64,000 bases of DNA from Pseudomonas tensinigenes (GCF_014268445.2 NZ_CP077089.1:248001-312000), one strand, 5' to 3'; shown: positions 1 to 9,413, counted from the stretch's first letter. The notes: generated from the sequence alone by a model not told the origin. Numbers and translations are program-made.

Positions 1-1
1 C

Positions 2-502
2 TTCTATTGCAGCCAGTGCAAACCGATCATTTTCTATCGTCCGCCAAAGCTCAAGGCTGTGGACGAATTGCTGCGCAAACAGCGCGTGCAACTGGGCAAC
101 AAAGTCGCGGCGTCCACCAAGGAAGGCATCCTCAGTGTCATCAAGGAAGTGCGCAAGGGTGGTGCAGTGGGCATTCCCGCTGACCCGGAACCGGCCGAAT
201 CCGCCGGGATCTTCGTGCCGTTCTTCGCCACTCAAGCGCTGACCAGCAAATTCGTACCGAACATGCTAGCCGGTGGCAAAGCCGTAGGCGTGTTCCTCCA
301 CGCGCTGCGCCTGCCCGACGGTTCTGGCTACAAAGTCATCCTCGAAGCCGCGCCGGAAGCCATGTACAGCACCGATACCGCCGAATCCTGCGCAGCGATG
401 AGCAAAGTCGTCGAGCGTTATGTCGCGGCGTATCCGAGCCAGTACATGTGGAGCATGAAGCGCTTCAAAAAGCGTCCGCCGGGCGAAGAGCGCTGGTATT
501 GA
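2..502 (+). CDS. Lipid A biosynthesis acyltransferase (LpxL/HtrB family), 5' truncated
   Basis: This is the C-terminal 166 residues of a protein whose start lies before the window. The reading frame is open from base 2. The segment holds the glycine/proline stretch GIPADPEPAESAGIFVPFFA and ends with a YPSQYMW...KRFKKRP motif, which is typical of the C-terminus of late lipid A acyltransferases. These inner-membrane enzymes move a fatty acyl chain from acyl-ACP onto the Kdo2-lipid A precursor. The catalytic HX4D/E motif would lie in the missing part, so it cannot be checked. Gene order (next a PilZ protein, then a TPR protein and trkA) matches the Pseudomonas locus as I remember it. Which acyl chain it transfers cannot be told from the sequence. 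Confidence 0.8.
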   Translation, partial: FYCSQCKPIIFYRPPKLKAVDELLRKQRVQLGNKVAASTKEGILSVIKEVRKGGAVGIPADPEPAESAGIFVPFFATQALTSKFVPNMLAGGKAVGVFLHALRLPDGSGYKVILEAAPEAMYSTDTAESCAAMSKVVERYVAAYPSQYMWSMKRFKKRPPGEERWY

Positions 503-518
503 GCTGATTGGCATGATC

Positions 519-550
519 TGTGGATAACCTCACTGGCGAGGTTATCCACA
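519..550. repeat. Perfect 13-bp inverted repeat made of two DnaA boxes
   Basis: The arms TGTGGATAACCTC and GAGGTTATCCACA are exact reverse complements separated by six bases. Each arm contains a consensus DnaA box (TTATCCACA), at 519-527 (minus) and 542-550 (plus). It sits 17 bp after the stop codon of the acyltransferase gene and 25 bp before the PilZ gene. It could fold as an RNA hairpin, but no T-run follows, so it is a poor intrinsic terminator. Confidence 0.85.
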
Positions 551-575
551 ACCGTTCATCAAAGGGCGCAACAAG

Positions 576-815
576 ATGTCCGAACAACGCAAATCCTTCC
601 GCATCAAGATCACCCACGACAGCTTTGGCGAGTGCCTCGGACAGACGCGCAACCTGTCGCCTACCGGGGTGTTTGTGCAGCATCCGGTTTTGGCTTCTTT
701 GCCCAAAGGCGCGGTGGTTTACGGCCAGGTGCAGGATTTACCCACAGGCGCGCCACGGGTGCGCATGGAAGTGGTGACAGTGGATGCCGAAGGCATCGGT
801 CTTCGTTACCTTTGA
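576..815 (+). CDS. PilZ-domain protein
   Basis: A 79-residue protein consisting almost entirely of one PilZ domain. PilZ domains bind cyclic di-GMP through an RxxxR motif and a later (D/N)xSxxG motif. Here the N-terminus carries EQRKSFRIKI, with arginine/lysine in the first position range, and NLSPTGVFV supplies the second motif. The start is supported by an AAGGGCG ribosome binding sequence 7 bp upstream. The small size suggests a stand-alone c-di-GMP adaptor rather than an enzyme. The first motif reads RKSFR, compatible with RxxxR. Its partner is not evident from the neighbours. Confidence 0.8.
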   Translation: MSEQRKSFRIKITHDSFGECLGQTRNLSPTGVFVQHPVLASLPKGAVVYGQVQDLPTGAPRVRMEVVTVDAEGIGLRYL

Positions 816-816
816 T

Positions 817-1131
817 TCACTGCGCCTGACGATCCAGTTTCTTCAGAAACACCGTCATTTCCTTCTCGGCCTGCTTGTCGCCATGGGCGCGGGCCGCTTC
901 CAGACCTTGTTCCCATGCCTGACGCGCGGCGGCGTGATTGCCCAGCGCCAGATGCGCCTTGCCCAATAGTTTCCATGCCGCCGAATACTTCGGATCAAAA
1001 CCGACACAGCGCTGGAAATGCTCGGCAGCCTTGGCGTTTTCGCCCAGATCCAGATAACCCTTGCCCAGGCCGAAGCGCAGCAGAGAGTTATCCACACCCT
1101 TGGCGAGCATTTTTTCCAGGGATTCGAGCAT
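817..1131 (-). CDS. TPR-repeat protein
   Basis: A 104-residue soluble protein. It has tandem tetratricopeptide repeats: a first unit around residues 15-45 (LGKGYLDLGENAKAAEHFQRCVGFDP) and a second around residues 48-80 (AAWKLLGKAHLALGNHAAARQAWEQGLEAA). Each shows the small-residue and aromatic pattern of TPR helices. It has no signal peptide. The protein is convergent with the PilZ gene, separated from it by one base, and has no enzymatic domain. TPR proteins of this size generally act as protein-protein adaptors; the partner is unknown. An exact DnaA box lies inside the coding sequence at 1088-1096. Confidence 0.75.
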   Translation of the reverse strand: MLESLEKMLAKGVDNSLLRFGLGKGYLDLGENAKAAEHFQRCVGFDPKYSAAWKLLGKAHLALGNHAAARQAWEQGLEAARAHGDKQAEKEMTVFLKKLDRQAQ

Positions 1132-1180
1132 CGGTGGAGTCCTTTCTTGGGTGTCAGGTGTTGATGGGGTTTATTGCGAC

Positions 1181-1240
1181 CGCCTTCGCGAGCAGGGGAA
1201 ACGCATTCCAAATGTGGGAGCGAGCCTGCTCGCGAAGGCG
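1181..1240. repeat. REP-type palindromic element (degenerate pair)
   Basis: It contains one full core (GTGGGAGCGAGCCTGCTCGCGAA, 1214-1236) and a shorter inverted partner CTTCGCGAGCAG at 1184-1195. It lies between the TPR gene and the end of trkA. This is the most degraded of the eight core-type copies in the window. Confidence 0.8.
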
Positions 1241-1261
1241 CCAGTGCCGTCAGCGCAAACC

Positions 1262-2638
1262 TCAGAAGAAGCTCAACCCCACATGAAACAGCTTCTCCAC
1301 ATCGCGAATATGCTTTTTATCCACAAGGAACAGAATCACATGGTCACCCGCCTCGATCACCGTGTCATCGTGGGCAATGATCACTTGTTCATTGCGGATC
1401 ACCGCACCAATCGTGGTGCCCGGCGGCAGGCCGATCTTCTCGATCGGTTTGCCGATGACCTTGCTCGACTTCGCATCACCGTGGGCAATCGCCTCGATGG
1501 CTTCCGCCGCACCGCGACGCAATGAATGCACGCTGACGATATCGCCACGGCGCACGTGGGCCAGCAGCGTGCCGATGGTCGCCAGTTGCGGGCTGATGGC
1601 GATGTCGATGTCGCCGCCCTGGATCAGATCAACGTAGGCCGGGTTGTTGATGATCGTCATGACCTTCTTCGCCCCCAACCGTTTGGCCAGCAACGACGAC
1701 ATGATGTTGGCTTCGTCATCGTTGGTCAGCGCGAGGAAGATGTCGGCGTCGGCGATGTTCTCTTCCAGCAGCAAATCACGGTCCGACGCGCTGCCCTGCA
1801 AGACCACGGTGCTGTCGAGGGTGTCGGAGAGATAACGGCAGCGCGCCGGACTCATCTCGATGATCTTCACCTGATAGCGGCTTTCGATGGCTTCCGCCAG
1901 ACGCTCGCCGATCTGCCCGCCGCCAGCAATGACGATGCGTTTGTAGGTTTCATCGAGACGGCGCATTTCGCTCATCACCGCGCGAATATTCTCACGGGCA
2001 GCGATGAAGAAGACTTCGTCATCAGCCTCGATCACCGTATCGCCTTGCGGCAGGATCGGCCGGTCGCGGCGGAAAATTGCGGCGACGCGGGTTTCGACGT
2101 TCGGCATGTGCTCACGCAACTGACGCAATTGCTGACCGACCAGCGGCCCGCCGTAATAAGCGCGCACCGCCACCAGTTGCGCCGCGCCTTCGGCGAAGTC
2201 GATCACCTGCAACGCGCCGGGATGCTGGATCAGGCGCTTGATGTAGTTGGTCACCACTTGCTCGGGGCTGATCAGCACGTCGACCGGAATCGCTTCGTTC
2301 TGGAACAGTTGCTCCTCGCGATTGAGGTAGGACGCTTCGCGCACCCGGGCGATCTTGGTCGGGGTGTGGAACAACGTATGGGCGACCTGGCAGGCGACCA
2401 TGTTGGTCTCGTCGCTGTTGGTCACCGCCACCAGCATGTCAGCGTCGTCGGCGCCGGCCTGACGCAGCACCGACGGCAGCGAGCCACGGCCCTGCACGGT
2501 GCGGATGTCGAGGCGGTCGCCGAGGTCGCGCAGGCGCTCGCCGTCGGTGTCGACCACCGTGATGTCGTTGGCCTCGCTGGCCAAATGCTCGGCCAGCGAA
2601 CCGCCGACCTGTCCCGCACCGAGGATGATGATTTTCAT
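1262..2638 (-). CDS. trkA: Trk system potassium uptake protein TrkA
   Basis: A 458-residue cytoplasmic regulatory subunit of the Trk potassium uptake system, the usual length for TrkA. It has two RCK units. The first NAD-binding fold starts [19 protein letters not shown] (residues 1-20). The second begins near residue 233 with [17 protein letters not shown]. Each is followed by a TrkA-C domain; the final one ends at the C-terminus with [22 protein letters not shown](H) or ATP binding to the RCK folds gates the membrane subunit TrkH/TrkG, which is not in this window. It is the last gene of a minus-strand run def-fmt-rsmB-trkA and starts 22 bp after rsmB ends, so co-transcription is likely. Confidence 0.97.
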   Translation of the reverse strand: MKIIILGAGQVGGSLAEHLASEANDITVVDTDGERLRDLGDRLDIRTVQGRGSLPSVLRQAGADDADMLVAVTNSDETNMVACQVAHTLFHTPTKIARVREASYLNREEQLFQNEAIPVDVLISPEQVVTNYIKRLIQHPGALQVIDFAEGAAQLVAVRAYYGGPLVGQQLRQLREHMPNVETRVAAIFRRDRPILPQGDTVIEADDEVFFIAARENIRAVMSEMRRLDETYKRIVIAGGGQIGERLAEAIESRYQVKIIEMSPARCRYLSDTLDSTVVLQGSASDRDLLLEENIADADIFLALTNDDEANIMSSLLAKRLGAKKVMTIINNPAYVDLIQGGDIDIAISPQLATIGTLLAHVRRGDIVSVHSLRRGAAEAIEAIAHGDAKSSKVIGKPIEKIGLPPGTTIGAVIRNEQVIIAHDDTVIEAGDHVILFLVDKKHIRDVEKLFHVGLSFF

Positions 2639-2660
2639 CCAGTCACTCCATTGAATCCGT

Positions 2661-3971
2661 TTAGCCGCGCGCGGCAGCGATCTTGATCAGCTTGGCGTAG
2701 TAGAACCCGTCATGCCCGCCCTGCTGGGCCAGCAATTGGCGACCATGGGGCTGTTTGATCCCGGCGGCAGTGGCGAGGTCCAGTTCGCGGGCACCTGGCG
2801 TACGCTCAAGGAATGCGGCGATGACTTCGGTGTTCTCGGTCGGCAGCGTCGAGCAGGTGGCGTATAGCAGGATGCCGCCGACTTCGAGGGTTTTCCACAT
2901 GGCGTCGAGCAGCTCGCCTTGCAGTTGCGCGAGGGCAACGATGTCGTCCGGCTGACGGGTCAGCTTGATGTCCGGATGGCGACGGATCACACCAGTGGCC
3001 GAGCATGGCGCGTCGAGCAGAATGCGCTGGAACGGTTTGCCGTCCCACCACTTCTCGATATCGCGACCGTCGGCGGCGATCAATTCGGCGTTTAGACCGA
3101 GACGCTCAAGGTTCTCCTTAACGCGCACCAGACGCTTGGCTTCCAGATCCACCGCCACCACACCGGCCAGTGCCGGCTCGGCTTCGAGGATATGGCAAGT
3201 TTTGCCACCGGGCGCGCAACAGGCGTCGAGCACACGTTGCCCCGGCGCCAGATCCAGCAGGTCGGCGGCCAGTTGCGCCGCTTCGTCCTGCACGCTGATC
3301 CAGCCTTCGGCGAAACCTGGCAGGCTGCGCACATCGGCAGCGGCTTCGAGAATGATGCCGTCGCGACTGTAAACGCACGGCGTTGCAGCAATGCCGGCTT
3401 CAGTCAGCAAGCCGAGGTAGGCATCGCGGCTGTGATGGCGGCGGTTGACCCGCAGGATCATCGGCGGATGCGCGTTGTTCGCTTCGCAGATGGCTTCCCA
3501 CTGTTCAGGCCAGAACGCCTTGAGGGATTTTTGCAGCCAGCGCGGGTGAGCAGTGCGCACCACCGGATCACGTTCCAGCTCAGCGAAAATTGTCTCGCTT
3601 TCGCGCTGGGCGTTACGCAGCACGGCGTTGAGCAGGCCTTTGGCCCACGGCTTTTTCAGCTTCTCGGCGCAACCGACGGTTTCGCCGATGGCGGCGTGAG
3701 CCGGCACGCGGGTGTAGAGCAATTGGTAGAGGCCGACCAGCAGCAACGCTTCGACATCGGCGTCGGCAGCTTTGAACGGTTTCTGCAGCAGTTTCTCGGC
3801 CAATGCCGAAAGACGTGGCTGCCAGCGCGCGGTGCCGAAGGCCAGATCCTGAGTGAAACCGCGATCGCGATCCTCGACCTTGTCCAGTTGCGTCGGCAGT
3901 GAGCTGTTCAACGAGGCTTTGCCGCTGAGCACGGCGGCGAGTGCCTTGGCGGCGGCCAGACGCGGGTTCAT
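2661..3971 (-). CDS. rsmB: 16S rRNA (cytosine-967-C5)-methyltransferase RsmB
   Basis: 436 residues, close to the usual RsmB/Sun/Fmu length. The N-terminal third is a NusB-like RNA-binding domain. The C-terminal domain is a SAM methyltransferase with [17 protein letters not shown] as the cofactor loop. It has the two catalytic cysteines of m5C methylases: DAPCSATG (Cys near residue 323) and YATCST (Cys near residue 373). The enzyme methylates C967 of 16S rRNA. It overlaps the end of fmt by 4 bp, which indicates translational coupling within the fmt-rsmB-trkA run. Confidence 0.96.
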   Translation of the reverse strand: MNPRLAAAKALAAVLSGKASLNSSLPTQLDKVEDRDRGFTQDLAFGTARWQPRLSALAEKLLQKPFKAADADVEALLLVGLYQLLYTRVPAHAAIGETVGCAEKLKKPWAKGLLNAVLRNAQRESETIFAELERDPVVRTAHPRWLQKSLKAFWPEQWEAICEANNAHPPMILRVNRRHHSRDAYLGLLTEAGIAATPCVYSRDGIILEAAADVRSLPGFAEGWISVQDEAAQLAADLLDLAPGQRVLDACCAPGGKTCHILEAEPALAGVVAVDLEAKRLVRVKENLERLGLNAELIAADGRDIEKWWDGKPFQRILLDAPCSATGVIRRHPDIKLTRQPDDIVALAQLQGELLDAMWKTLEVGGILLYATCSTLPTENTEVIAAFLERTPGARELDLATAAGIKQPHGRQLLAQQGGHDGFYYAKLIKIAAARG

Positions 3972-4927
3972 TGCGCGTCCACCGCTGCGCCGAGCACGGT
4001 GCCGACAGCGAATTTCTCACGACGGCTGTTGAACAGGTCGCTGAAATTCAACGCCTTGCCTCCGGGCAATTGCAGACGGGTCAGGCACAGCGCCCGTTCA
4101 CCGCAGGCGACGACCAGGCCGTCCTTGCTGGCGCCGAGGATTTCACCCGGCGCGCCTTTACCGTCGGCGAGTGTCGCCGCCAGCACTTTCAGTGCTTCAC
4201 CATTGAGGGTGCTGTGGGTGATCGGCCATGGGTTGAAGGCGCGGACCAGTCGCTCCAGCTCAACCGCCGGACGGCTCCAATCGATGCGTGCTTCGTCTTT
4301 GTTGAGTTTGTGCGCGTAGGTGGCGAGTTCGTCGTTCTGCACTTCGCCTTCCAGCGTGCCTGCGGCCAGACCGGCAATCGCTTGCACCACGGCCGGCGGG
4401 CCCATTTCGGCGAGGCGGTCATGCAGGCTGCCGCCAGTGTCTTCAGCGCTGATCGGGGTGACGACCTTGAGCAGCATCGGTCCGGTGTCGAGGCCGGCTT
4501 CCATGCGCATCACGGTCACGCCGCTCTCGGCATCACCGTGTTCCACGGCGCGTTGAATCGGCGCCGCACCGCGCCAGCGTGGCAGCAACGAGGCGTGACT
4601 GTTGATGCAGCCCAGACGCGGAATATCCAGCACCACTTGCGGCAGGATCAGGCCGTAGGCGACCACCACCAGCAAGTCCGGTTTCAGCGCGGCCAGTTCA
4701 GCCTGTGCATCGGCGTTGCGCAAAGTCGGCGGTTGCAACACCTGGATATTATTTTCCAGGGCGAGCTGTTTGACCGGGCTCGGCATCAGTTTTTGCCCGC
4801 GACCGGCCGGACGATCCGGTTGGGTGTAGACCGCAACGATCTCGTAAGGGCTGTTCAGCAGGGCCTTGAGGTGTTCGGCGGCGAATTCCGGGGTGCCGGC
4901 AAAAACGATGCGCAGTGGCTCAGTCAT
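3968..4927 (-). CDS. fmt: Methionyl-tRNA formyltransferase
   Basis: A 319-residue cytoplasmic enzyme that formylates initiator Met-tRNA using 10-formyl-tetrahydrofolate. The N-terminal formyltransferase domain begins [18 protein letters not shown]. It carries the tRNA-binding loop RPAGRGQKL and the catalytic region [17 protein letters not shown], followed by a Fmt C-terminal OB-like domain (about residues 205-310). It sits between def and rsmB, matching the conserved def-fmt pairing, since deformylase removes what Fmt adds. A terminator-like hairpin separates it from def, so it may have some independent control. Confidence 0.97.
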   Translation of the reverse strand: MTEPLRIVFAGTPEFAAEHLKALLNSPYEIVAVYTQPDRPAGRGQKLMPSPVKQLALENNIQVLQPPTLRNADAQAELAALKPDLLVVVAYGLILPQVVLDIPRLGCINSHASLLPRWRGAAPIQRAVEHGDAESGVTVMRMEAGLDTGPMLLKVVTPISAEDTGGSLHDRLAEMGPPAVVQAIAGLAAGTLEGEVQNDELATYAHKLNKDEARIDWSRPAVELERLVRAFNPWPITHSTLNGEALKVLAATLADGKGAPGEILGASKDGLVVACGERALCLTRLQLPGGKALNFSDLFNSRREKFAVGTVLGAAVDAQ

Positions 4928-4949
4928 GAAGGGCGTCTCATAAAAAGAA

Positions 4950-4973
4950 AAAGGCTTGCCGCAGCAAGCCTTT
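4950..4973 (-). terminator. Hairpin with T-rich tail between def and fmt
   Basis: On the minus strand AAGGCTTGC and GCAAGCCTT form a 9-bp stem with a 4-base loop. It is followed by TTTTTCTTTTTA, a good intrinsic terminator pattern. It lies after def and only 23 bp before the fmt start, so it probably attenuates read-through into fmt rather than fully ending the operon. Confidence 0.75.
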
Positions 4974-4985
4974 GAAGGAGGGGCA

Positions 4986-5492
4986 TCAAGCGTTCTGGCG
5001 GTGCTGCTTTTCCAGTTTCTTCTTGATCCGGTCGCGTTTGAGCGTGGACAGGTAATCGACGAACAATTTGCCGTTGAGGTGGTCGCATTCGTGCTGGATG
5101 CACACCGCGAGCAGGCCTTCGGCGATCAGTTCATAGGGCTTGCCGTCGCGGTCCAGCGCCTTGATCCTGACCTTTTGCGGGCGATCGACGTTTTCGTAGA
5201 AACCCGGTACCGACAGGCAGCCTTCCTGGTATTGGTCCATTTCTTCGGTCAGCGATTCGAACTCGGGGTTGATGAACACCCGCGGTTCGGTGCGGTCTTC
5301 GGAAAGGTCCATCACGACGATACGTTTGTGCACGTTGACCTGGGTCGCGGCAAGGCCGATGCCCGGCGCTTCATACATTGTTTCAAACATGTCATCGACC
5401 AACTGACGCACTTCGTCGTCCACTACAGCCACAGGCTTGGCGATAGTGCGCAGACGCGGGTCCGGGAATTCGAGGATGTTTAAAATGGCCAT
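4986..5492 (-). CDS. def: Peptide deformylase
   Basis: A 168-residue metalloenzyme that removes the N-formyl group from nascent proteins. All three class motifs are present: [10 protein letters not shown] (GxGLAAxQ), EGCLSVPG (EGCLS, with the metal-binding cysteine) and QHECDHLNG (HExxH, with two metal-binding histidines and the catalytic glutamate). I place the start at the methionine of [15 protein letters not shown], the conserved deformylase N-terminus. A longer frame adds 37 residues with no family similarity. It is divergent from the LysM-protein gene; the 160-bp gap should hold both promoters. Confidence 0.97.
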   Translation of the reverse strand: MAILNILEFPDPRLRTIAKPVAVVDDEVRQLVDDMFETMYEAPGIGLAATQVNVHKRIVVMDLSEDRTEPRVFINPEFESLTEEMDQYQEGCLSVPGFYENVDRPQKVRIKALDRDGKPYELIAEGLLAVCIQHECDHLNGKLFVDYLSTLKRDRIKKKLEKQHRQNA

Positions 5493-5652
5493 AGGCTTTG
5501 ATTGCTGCACACGTTGAGTAAAGTCGGGCGATGGCCTGGCAGGTCCGAAGATGCAGGCTACCGTTGTGAAGCGTAGCTTGTGCATTTTGCACAAGCGAGC
5601 CACGGGGGCTCTGACGGTTCACGCGAATGCACATGATAAAGGGATTCACTGC

Positions 5653-6678
5653 ATGAGGAAAACACTACTCGCCCTGCTGCTGTTGGCCTCGGCCGGCGTG
5701 GCGCAAGGGCAAGTGCAACTCAGGGATGGTTTTCCACAGCAATACACGGTGGTTTCGGGGGATACGCTCTGGGACATTTCCGGCAAATACCTGCGCGAGC
5801 CCTGGCAGTGGCCACAACTGTGGCGGGCCAATCCGCAAATCGAAAACCCCAACCTGATCTATCCCGGCGACACGCTGACCCTCAGCTATGTCGACGGCCA
5901 ACCGCGTCTGACGCTCAATCGTGGCGAGTCACGCGGCACCATCAAGCTTTCGCCGCGGATCCGCACCAGCCCGGTAGCCGATGCGATTCCGAGCATTCCG
6001 CTGAAATCCATCAACAGCTTTCTGCTGAGCAACCGCATCGTCGACAAGGCCGAAGATTTCGACAAGGCGCCGTACATCGTCGCCGGCGATGCCGAGCGCG
6101 TGCTCAGCGGCACCGGTGACCGCATCTTCGCACGCGGCCATTTCGATCCGGATCAGCCGGTCTATGGGATCTTCCGTCAGGGCAAGGTCTACACCGATCC
6201 GCAGACCAAGGAGTTTCTCGGGATCAACGCCGATGACATCGGCGGCGGTGAAATCGTCGCCACCGAAGGCGACGTCGCCACTCTCGCCCTGCAACGCACC
6301 ACTCAGGAAGTGCGCCTCGGCGACCGTCTGTTCAGTGGCGAAGAGCGTTCGATCAATTCGACCTTCATGCCCAGCGCGCCCACGACCAGCATCAACGGCG
6401 TGATCATCGATGTGCCGCGCGGCGTCACCCAAATCGGCGTGATGGACGTGGTCACCCTGAATAAGGGCAAGCGCGACGGTCTGGCCGAAGGCAACGTGCT
6501 GGTGGTGATGAAAACCGGCGAAACCGTGCGTGACCGCATCACGGGTCAACCGCTGAAAATTCCCGACGAACGCGCCGGGTTGCTGATGGTGTTCCGCACT
6601 TACGACAAACTCAGCTATGGCCTCGTCCTTAACGCTTCACGCTCGCTGGCGGTGCTCGACAAGGTGCGAAATCCGTAA
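5653..6678 (+). CDS. Secreted LysM-domain protein
   Basis: A 341-residue exported protein. It begins with a signal peptide MRKTLLALLLLASAGVAQG (cleavage after about residue 19). An N-terminal LysM domain follows at about residues 27-75 (YTVVSGDTLWDISGKYL ... NPNLIYPGDTL), a fold that binds peptidoglycan N-acetylglucosamine. The remaining 260 residues are a conserved Pseudomonas region without a motif I can name. The start at 5653 is chosen because the signal peptide begins there. It is divergent from def and followed by dprA in the same direction. Its role is probably in the envelope; no catalytic residues are visible. Confidence 0.85.
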   Translation: MRKTLLALLLLASAGVAQGQVQLRDGFPQQYTVVSGDTLWDISGKYLREPWQWPQLWRANPQIENPNLIYPGDTLTLSYVDGQPRLTLNRGESRGTIKLSPRIRTSPVADAIPSIPLKSINSFLLSNRIVDKAEDFDKAPYIVAGDAERVLSGTGDRIFARGHFDPDQPVYGIFRQGKVYTDPQTKEFLGINADDIGGGEIVATEGDVATLALQRTTQEVRLGDRLFSGEERSINSTFMPSAPTTSINGVIIDVPRGVTQIGVMDVVTLNKGKRDGLAEGNVLVVMKTGETVRDRITGQPLKIPDERAGLLMVFRTYDKLSYGLVLNASRSLAVLDKVRNP

Positions 6679-6761
6679 GCTTGCTTCACAAGTTACCAAC
6701 AGAGTTATCCACAGCTTGTTCCGAATGGTTCGGGGCTTATAACGATCAAGGATGATCCATC

Positions 6762-7859
6762 ATGTTGCCTGTCTGTACGCCAGTTTCCCCGGCGGAACTG
6801 GAAGCGCGTCTGCGCCTGCACCGCTTGCCCGATGTCGGCCCCAAGCGCTTTGCCAAATTGCTCGAGGCTTTCGGCTCGGCCTCCAAAGCCATCAGCGCGC
6901 CGGCCAGCGCCTGGCGTTCCCTGGGTTTGCCGGCGACGTGCGCCGAAGCGCGGCGCTGTCCCGAGGTTCGCGACGGCGCCAGCCATGCAATGCGCTGGCT
7001 AGAGCGCCCGGAGCATCATTTGCTGATGTGGGACCAAGCTAATTACCCGGCGTTGCTGGCGCAGATTCCCGATCCGCCACCACTATTGTTTGTTGCCGGT
7101 GATCCGTTGATTCTGGAAAAACCGCAACTGGCGATGGTCGGCAGTCGCCGCGCCTCGCGTCCGGGGATGGACACGGCGGCGGCGTTTTCCCGCAGCCTCG
7201 CCGGGGCCGGTTTTGTCATCGTCAGCGGTCTGGCATTGGGCATCGATGCCGCTGCGCATCAAGCGGCGCTGGATGTCGGCGGGCTGACTGTCGGTGTGCT
7301 TGGCACGGGGCTGGAAAACTTTTATCCACAGCGCAATCGACGCTTGGCTGATGCGATGATTGCCTCCGGCAGCGCGGTGCTTTCGGAGTTTCCGCTGGAC
7401 GCCGGGCCAACGGCGAGCAACTTCCCGCGCCGCAACCGGATTATCAGCGGTTTGTCACTTGGCGTATTGGTGGTCGAGGCCAGCGTGGCCAGTGGTTCGC
7501 TGATCACCGCGCGGCTGGCGGCGGAACAGGGACGCGAGGTTTACGCGATCCCAGGTTCGATCCATCACCCCGGTGCGCGCGGTTGCCATCAGTTGATCCG
7601 GGATGGCGCGGTACTGGTGGAAACCATTGAACATATCCTCGAAGCCCTGCGCGGTTGGCAGCATCTGCCGCTGTCCAATGACACGGCGAACGTCGATCAC
7701 CCGTTACTCAGCCTGCTCCACGCCGCCCCGCACACCAGCGAAGGCTTGGCCGACAGCAGCGGCTGGACATTGCCCAAAGTGTTGGCGGCGCTCACCGAAC
7801 TGGAAATGGACGGCCGTGCGGTCTGCGAAAACGGCCGCTGGTTGGCCAGGACACGCTAG
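6762..7859 (+). CDS. dprA: DNA-processing protein DprA
   Basis: A 365-residue cytoplasmic protein that loads RecA on incoming single-stranded DNA during transformation. The Rossmann-like DprA fold is clear: AMVGSRRASRPG, SGLALGIDAAAHQAAL, GVLGTGLENFYPQRN, SEFPLDAGP and NFPRRNRIISGLS. The C-terminal 60 residues look like the DprA winged helix. An AAGGATG sequence lies about 11 bp before the start. It precedes tsaC, a common neighbour pair in gammaproteobacteria. An exact DnaA box sits just upstream at 6705-6713 and another inside the gene at 7322-7330. Confidence 0.95.
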   Translation: MLPVCTPVSPAELEARLRLHRLPDVGPKRFAKLLEAFGSASKAISAPASAWRSLGLPATCAEARRCPEVRDGASHAMRWLERPEHHLLMWDQANYPALLAQIPDPPPLLFVAGDPLILEKPQLAMVGSRRASRPGMDTAAAFSRSLAGAGFVIVSGLALGIDAAAHQAALDVGGLTVGVLGTGLENFYPQRNRRLADAMIASGSAVLSEFPLDAGPTASNFPRRNRIISGLSLGVLVVEASVASGSLITARLAAEQGREVYAIPGSIHHPGARGCHQLIRDGAVLVETIEHILEALRGWQHLPLSNDTANVDHPLLSLLHAAPHTSEGLADSSGWTLPKVLAALTELEMDGRAVCENGRWLARTR

Positions 7860-7914
7860 GTTTTACAAAGAAGATCGGTAAACTGCGCGAAACCTGATTG
7901 CGGAGAGTTTTTTC

Positions 7915-8472
7915 ATGGTCAACAGTTGGCGTGTGCAACAAGCCGCACGAGAGATTCGCGCCGGGGCGGTGATTGCCTATCCAACCGAAGCCGTCTGGGG
8001 GCTGGGTTGCGACCCGTGGAACGAAGAAGCAGTGGATCGTCTGTTGGCGATCAAGAATCGTTCGGTGGACAAGGGCCTGATTCTGGTCGCCGACAACATT
8101 CGCCAGTTTGACTTCCTGTTCGAAGACTTCCCGCAAGAGTGGATCGACCGCATGGCCAGCACCTGGCCGGGACCGAACACCTGGCTGGTGCCGCATCAGA
8201 ATCTGTTGCCGGAATGGGTTACCGGGGTGCACGACACCGTGGCGTTGCGGGTCAGCGATCATCCGCAGGTGCGCGATCTGTGCTCGATGGTCGGACCGCT
8301 GATTTCAACGTCGGCCAATCCGCAGGGGCGCCCGGCGGCTCGCACGCGTTTGCGGGTTGAGCAATATTTCCGTGGGCAGGTGGATCTTGTGCTGGGCGGC
8401 AGTCTTGGCGGACGGAAAAACCCCAGTGTCATCCGCGATCTTGCCTCCGGTAGGATCATCCGTCCCGACTGA
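7915..8472 (+). CDS. tsaC: Threonylcarbamoyl-AMP synthase
   Basis: A 185-residue single-domain YrdC/TsaC protein, the short form without a SUA5 C-terminal domain. It makes threonylcarbamoyl-AMP from threonine, bicarbonate and ATP for the t6A37 modification of ANN-decoding tRNAs. Diagnostic segments are [32 protein letters not shown] and [21 protein letters not shown] ribosome binding sequence lies about 9 bp upstream of the start. It ends at a strong intrinsic terminator (8499-8529). In P. aeruginosa, as I remember it, this gene is followed directly by qor; here a five-gene operon intervenes. Confidence 0.96.
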   Translation: MVNSWRVQQAAREIRAGAVIAYPTEAVWGLGCDPWNEEAVDRLLAIKNRSVDKGLILVADNIRQFDFLFEDFPQEWIDRMASTWPGPNTWLVPHQNLLPEWVTGVHDTVALRVSDHPQVRDLCSMVGPLISTSANPQGRPAARTRLRVEQYFRGQVDLVLGGSLGGRKNPSVIRDLASGRIIRPD

Positions 8473-8498
8473 CCCGATATCTTCCTGATTGGCTTGCG

Positions 8499-8529
8499 AA
8501 CTCCTCGACTGTATTGGCGAGGAGTTTTT
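8499..8529 (+). terminator. Intrinsic terminator of tsaC
   Basis: The stem AACTCCTCG/CGAGGAGTT (9 bp) with a 10-base loop runs into TTTTT. It isolates tsaC from the downstream biosynthetic operon. Confidence 0.85.
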
Positions 8530-8744
8530 CGCCTGCGTGAGATTTATCCTTTAACTTGTTGCGGAACTTAAACAGTCTGTTGTTTATATGGGTTCTTCGT
8601 GTGTCAGATAAATCTATAAGTTAAAATTTTCAGTAACTTTTCCCACGTCATTATCAGAAGTCGCGCAGTGGCGATATTTCTAAAAGCATCCATTATTTCA
8701 ATGCGCTCAGAAAACTTCGATAAGTTAACGTCTGCGGAGAAGGA
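8530..8744 (+). promoter_or_regulatory. AT-rich leader of the five-gene operon
   Basis: This 215-bp stretch is clearly AT-richer than its surroundings (runs such as TATAAGTTAAAATTTTCAG) and contains no gene. It must hold the promoter of the operon that starts at 8745. An 11-bp dyad AACAGTCTGTT (8571-8581) inside it is a possible operator. A GAACTT motif at 8564 lacks a matching AlgU -10. The ribosome binding sequence GGAG at 8736-8739 is well placed. I could not settle a single sigma-70 promoter. Confidence 0.5.
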
Positions 8745-9413
8745 ATGGATACTACGAACTTACAGCTCAAGGATTATCTGCAGGGGCTTCAAGAGAAATT
8801 AATCAGGCAGCACTCTGAATATCGTATCGCTACTCTTGATGCGGGATCAGATGCCCGCGAGTTTGAAAGATTCATCGGGCGGCAGTTTCGTCTCCGATTA
8901 AAGCATTACATGCTGACGTCCAGAGCCCGGGCACTTGAAGCAAAGCTGGCGATTTCATCGCGCAGTACGCATTTTCTGCTGTACCAGCGTGAGCAACTGA
9001 CGGCGGTTTTGAGAGTGACCCCTTCGCCGTTCGAATGGGCTTCATTGACACACCAGTACGTCTCGCCGACCGTGGCGCTGGCGCGGCATGTCGAGTTCAG
9101 TCGTCTGATCACACATTCGCAACAACACCGGCCCGTGCCGATCAATGCACTGCTTGCCGCCGCCACTGAATGGGCGATCGATCGCGGATACCAAGGCGTT
9201 ACCGCCTTGTGCAGATCGCCACAACGGCGGCTGTTCCAGCGTTTTGGCCTGACCCCGATCACCTCTGACTCGCTTCATATCGAACATCGCGCTCGCGGCG
9301 ATTACTGGCTGCTGTCTGCGCAATGGCGGCAAATCCTCACAGCGCTTCAACAACCCTTTCCCATGAACGCCAACTACCCGGAGAGTCGCGATGAATGCAT
9401 CCATCAGTTTTGA
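8745..9413 (+). CDS. FeeM/LuxI-like GNAT N-acyltransferase
   Basis: A 222-residue soluble protein, first gene of a five-gene operon. Its layout resembles the autoinducer-synthase/N-acyl amino acid synthase branch of the GNAT fold. There is a basic N-terminal helix region, a strand pair HFLLYQREQLTAVLRVTP, a HVEFSRLI motif (compare E-x-SR in LuxI/FeeM) and a GNAT-like region INALLAAATEWAIDRGYQGVTAL followed by RLFQRFGLTPI. Such enzymes move an acyl chain from acyl-ACP or acyl-CoA to an amine. The substrate is unknown. The stop overlaps the next start by 23 bp. A start codon with an immediately upstream GGAGAAGGA supports the chosen N-terminus. No LuxR-type regulator is adjacent. Confidence 0.7.
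   Translation: MDTTNLQLKDYLQGLQEKLIRQHSEYRIATLDAGSDAREFERFIGRQFRLRLKHYMLTSRARALEAKLAISSRSTHFLLYQREQLTAVLRVTPSPFEWASLTHQYVSPTVALARHVEFSRLITHSQQHRPVPINALLAAATEWAIDRGYQGVTALCRSPQRRLFQRFGLTPITSDSLHIEHRARGDYWLLSAQWRQILTALQQPFPMNANYPESRDECIHQF

Noticed and set aside
8564..8584. AlgU promoter upstream of the five-gene operon
   Set aside because: GAACTT is present but there is no TC(T/A)GA element at 16-17 bp.
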